Assembly (NCBI GenBank): GCA_003486795.1
Contig: DNFX01000170.1
Location: 1-7,472, forward strand
DNA: 7,472 bases
Reading direction: 5' to 3'
From: Actinomycetota bacterium
GTDB taxonomy: Bacteria; Actinomycetota; Humimicrobiia; Humimicrobiales; Humimicrobiaceae
Shown: positions 6,383 to 7,472 of the stretch, one piece after another
How positions within the stretch are numbered: position 1 is the stretch's first letter
How the letters are laid out: the number at the start of each line of letters is the position of its first letter
Notes under the pieces: model-generated
Told to the model about the DNA's origin: nothing
The model's input: only the letters and a program-made list of their open reading frames with translations
Database searches by the model: none
Translations under genes and position numbers: made by a program

Positions 6383-7472
6383 ATAAATCCTCCATCAAAT
6401 TATCTGTTATTATCTTATGACTATTTAAAAAAATATTTTCATCTTTTTTATTTTTTAATTCATTATATAGCTTAAAGTTATCGGAAATAATATCTTTTAA
6501 TGTTTTTTCAAGTACAAATTCATCAACGTCAGAATCCTGTAATATAATGGCTCTCTTATTATCTTCAAGAAATTTTGCATTATAGTACTGATGATTGTTT
6601 ATGGCAGCAGGAAAAGGTATGAGAATCGCAGGAATCTGACAGACAGAAATTTCTGCAACCGTATTTGCACCTGACCTCGATATAATCAGATCCGAAATAT
6701 TATAAATATCCTGCATATTATTCTCATAAGGGATTATTTTAAGATTTTTATATTTTTTCATACTCATACTGATTTTACTGCTGCATATTTCATCATAAAA
6801 TCTTTTTCCTGAAATTAGAATAAACTGCAACTTCTCATTATCTTTCATATTATTCCATAAACCTATAAAAGATTTATTTATTCTGTCTGCTCCCAGGCTT
6901 CCTCCAAAAGCCGTTATGGTAAAAATACCCGGTTTTAAATCGTATTTATGGTAATTTTTATAATTCAAACTGAATTCTCTGATTATTCTTCTTACAGGAT
7001 TACCCGTAAATATTATTTTGCTTTTTTTTACACTTAAAAATTTTTCTGTTTCCTTAAAACTTATAAATATTTTTTCTGCAAAACGTGAAAAAATAAGATT
7101 CAGTCTTCCCGGAATATAATTCTGTTCATGAATAAAGAATTTTTTTCTTAATAAAATACATGCAAGAAAAACAGGTGCGCAGACATATCCTCCCATTCCC
7201 AGAATAATATCAGGCTTTATTTTTCTGATTATTTTTAAAGAACTTAATAATCCTGAAAAAATATTTGCCATAAAAAACATATAATTTTTTAATTTTTTTA
7301 TCTTTCCTGATTTCTGTAGAAGACCAGAGGAGCTGATAGTAAAAAATCTGATACCGAGAGGTGGTATCAGATTGCTTTCCATTCCTTTTTCAGTACCGAT
7401 ATAAAAGATATCAGTATCCTTTGCTTGTTCTGAAATCTGTTCTATTATAGCTATTGCGGGATAGATATGCCC
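6363..7472 (-). CDS. murG: Lipid II synthase MurG (5' end outside the window)
   Basis: GT-B glycosyltransferase at the inner face of the membrane that moves GlcNAc from UDP-GlcNAc to lipid I, making lipid II. The frame stays open to the window edge, giving 369 codons. The first visible residues, GHIYPA, are the end of the GGTGGHIYPA lipid-site loop, so only about 10-15 N-terminal residues are missing; ATG at 7382 is an internal Met, not the start. Further motifs, in window residues, are GMGGY (92-96), HEQN (115-118), GNPVR (157-161), GGSLGA (190-195), SRSGANTVAE (265-274, with the UDP-GlcNAc-binding Glu at the end) and PFPAAINNHQYYNA (286-299). Long Lys-rich and Ile/Phe-rich stretches reflect strong AT bias. 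The gene ends in TGA 20 nt inside murC. A terminator-like hairpin falls in the codons for residues 34-43. Confidence 0.97.
   Translation of the reverse strand, partial: GHIYPAIAIIEQISEQAKDTDIFYIGTEKGMESNLIPPLGIRFFTISSSGLLQKSGKIKKLKNYMFFMANIFSGLLSSLKIIRKIKPDIILGMGGYVCAPVFLACILLRKKFFIHEQNYIPGRLNLIFSRFAEKIFISFKETEKFLSVKKSKIIFTGNPVRRIIREFSLNYKNYHKYDLKPGIFTITAFGGSLGADRINKSFIGLWNNMKDNEKLQFILISGKRFYDEICSSKISMSMKKYKNLKIIPYENNMQDIYNISDLIISRSGANTVAEISVCQIPAILIPFPAAINNHQYYNAKFLEDNKRAIILQDSDVDEFVLEKTLKDIISDNFKLYNELKNKKDENIFLNSHKIITDNLMEDLFGQQAE
6389..6393 (-). promoter_or_regulatory. Ribosome binding site of murC
   Basis: GGAGG on the minus strand, 6 nt before TTG at 6382, embedded in the last codons of murG. 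It supports the TTG start and coupling of murC translation to murG. Confidence 0.8.
7341..7373 (-). terminator. Terminator-like hairpin inside murG
   Basis: On the minus strand AATCTGATACC (7373-7363), a 7-nt loop, then the perfect complement GGTATCAGATT (7355-7345), followed by four more T, giving a six-T run at 7346-7341. An 11-bp stem running into a T tract has the form of an intrinsic terminator in the direction of the operon, though only four of its eleven pairs are G-C. It lies within conserved murG codons, so it is either chance, an attenuator, or a site needing translating ribosomes to stay open. Confidence 0.3.

Noticed and set aside
6579..6607. CTGCCA and TATAAT with 17-nt spacing inside murG
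   Set aside because: The upstream box matches only four of six positions and the site is far from any start it could serve; it is expected by chance in AT-rich DNA.

Overview
The window is a contiguous piece of a bacterial division and cell wall (dcw) cluster. All genes are on the minus strand, so transcription runs from the right end of the window to the left. In transcription order they are murG (its first codons lie outside the window), murC, murB, ddl, ftsQ, ftsA and ftsZ (its 3' end lies outside the window). Packing is very tight. Two junctions overlap by 20 nt (murG/murC and murB/ddl), and the others are separated by 25 nt (murC/murB), 4 nt (ddl/ftsQ), 23 nt (ftsQ/ftsA) and 10 nt (ftsA/ftsZ). 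No gap is long enough for another gene, no RNA gene, mobile element or CRISPR array is visible, and the plus strand carries only antisense shadow frames.

The right half makes peptidoglycan precursors. MurG adds GlcNAc to lipid I, MurC adds L-Ala to UDP-MurNAc, MurB makes UDP-MurNAc, and Ddl makes the D-Ala-D-Ala dipeptide. The left half builds the division machine. FtsQ is the bitopic POTRA protein of the septal complex, FtsA is the actin-like membrane tether, and FtsZ is the tubulin-like ring protein. Co-transcription would tie precursor supply to septum assembly. The four enzymes keep their recognisable catalytic motifs. The one notable substitution is Cys for Ser at the expected proton donor of MurB.

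Organism: the DNA is AT-rich (about two thirds A+T by eye) and full of A/T runs. The gene order murG-murC-murB-ddl-ftsQ-ftsA-ftsZ resembles that of many Proteobacteria, especially Alphaproteobacteria. FtsZ, however, has the GEGGGTGTG form of the tubulin signature and an N-terminus that recall Actinomycetota. A low-GC, poorly sampled lineage, for example a deep-branching actinobacterial or neighbouring phylum known from metagenomes, would fit, but this is a weak inference. FtsA, MurC, MurG and MurB simply show a bacterium with a conventional peptidoglycan wall.

No novel system is evident. The points worth a second look concern expression: four of the six visible start codons are TTG or GTG and sit behind strong Shine-Dalgarno sequences, two overlaps have the same geometry, an A8 run lies in the murB/ddl overlap, and a terminator-like hairpin lies inside murG.
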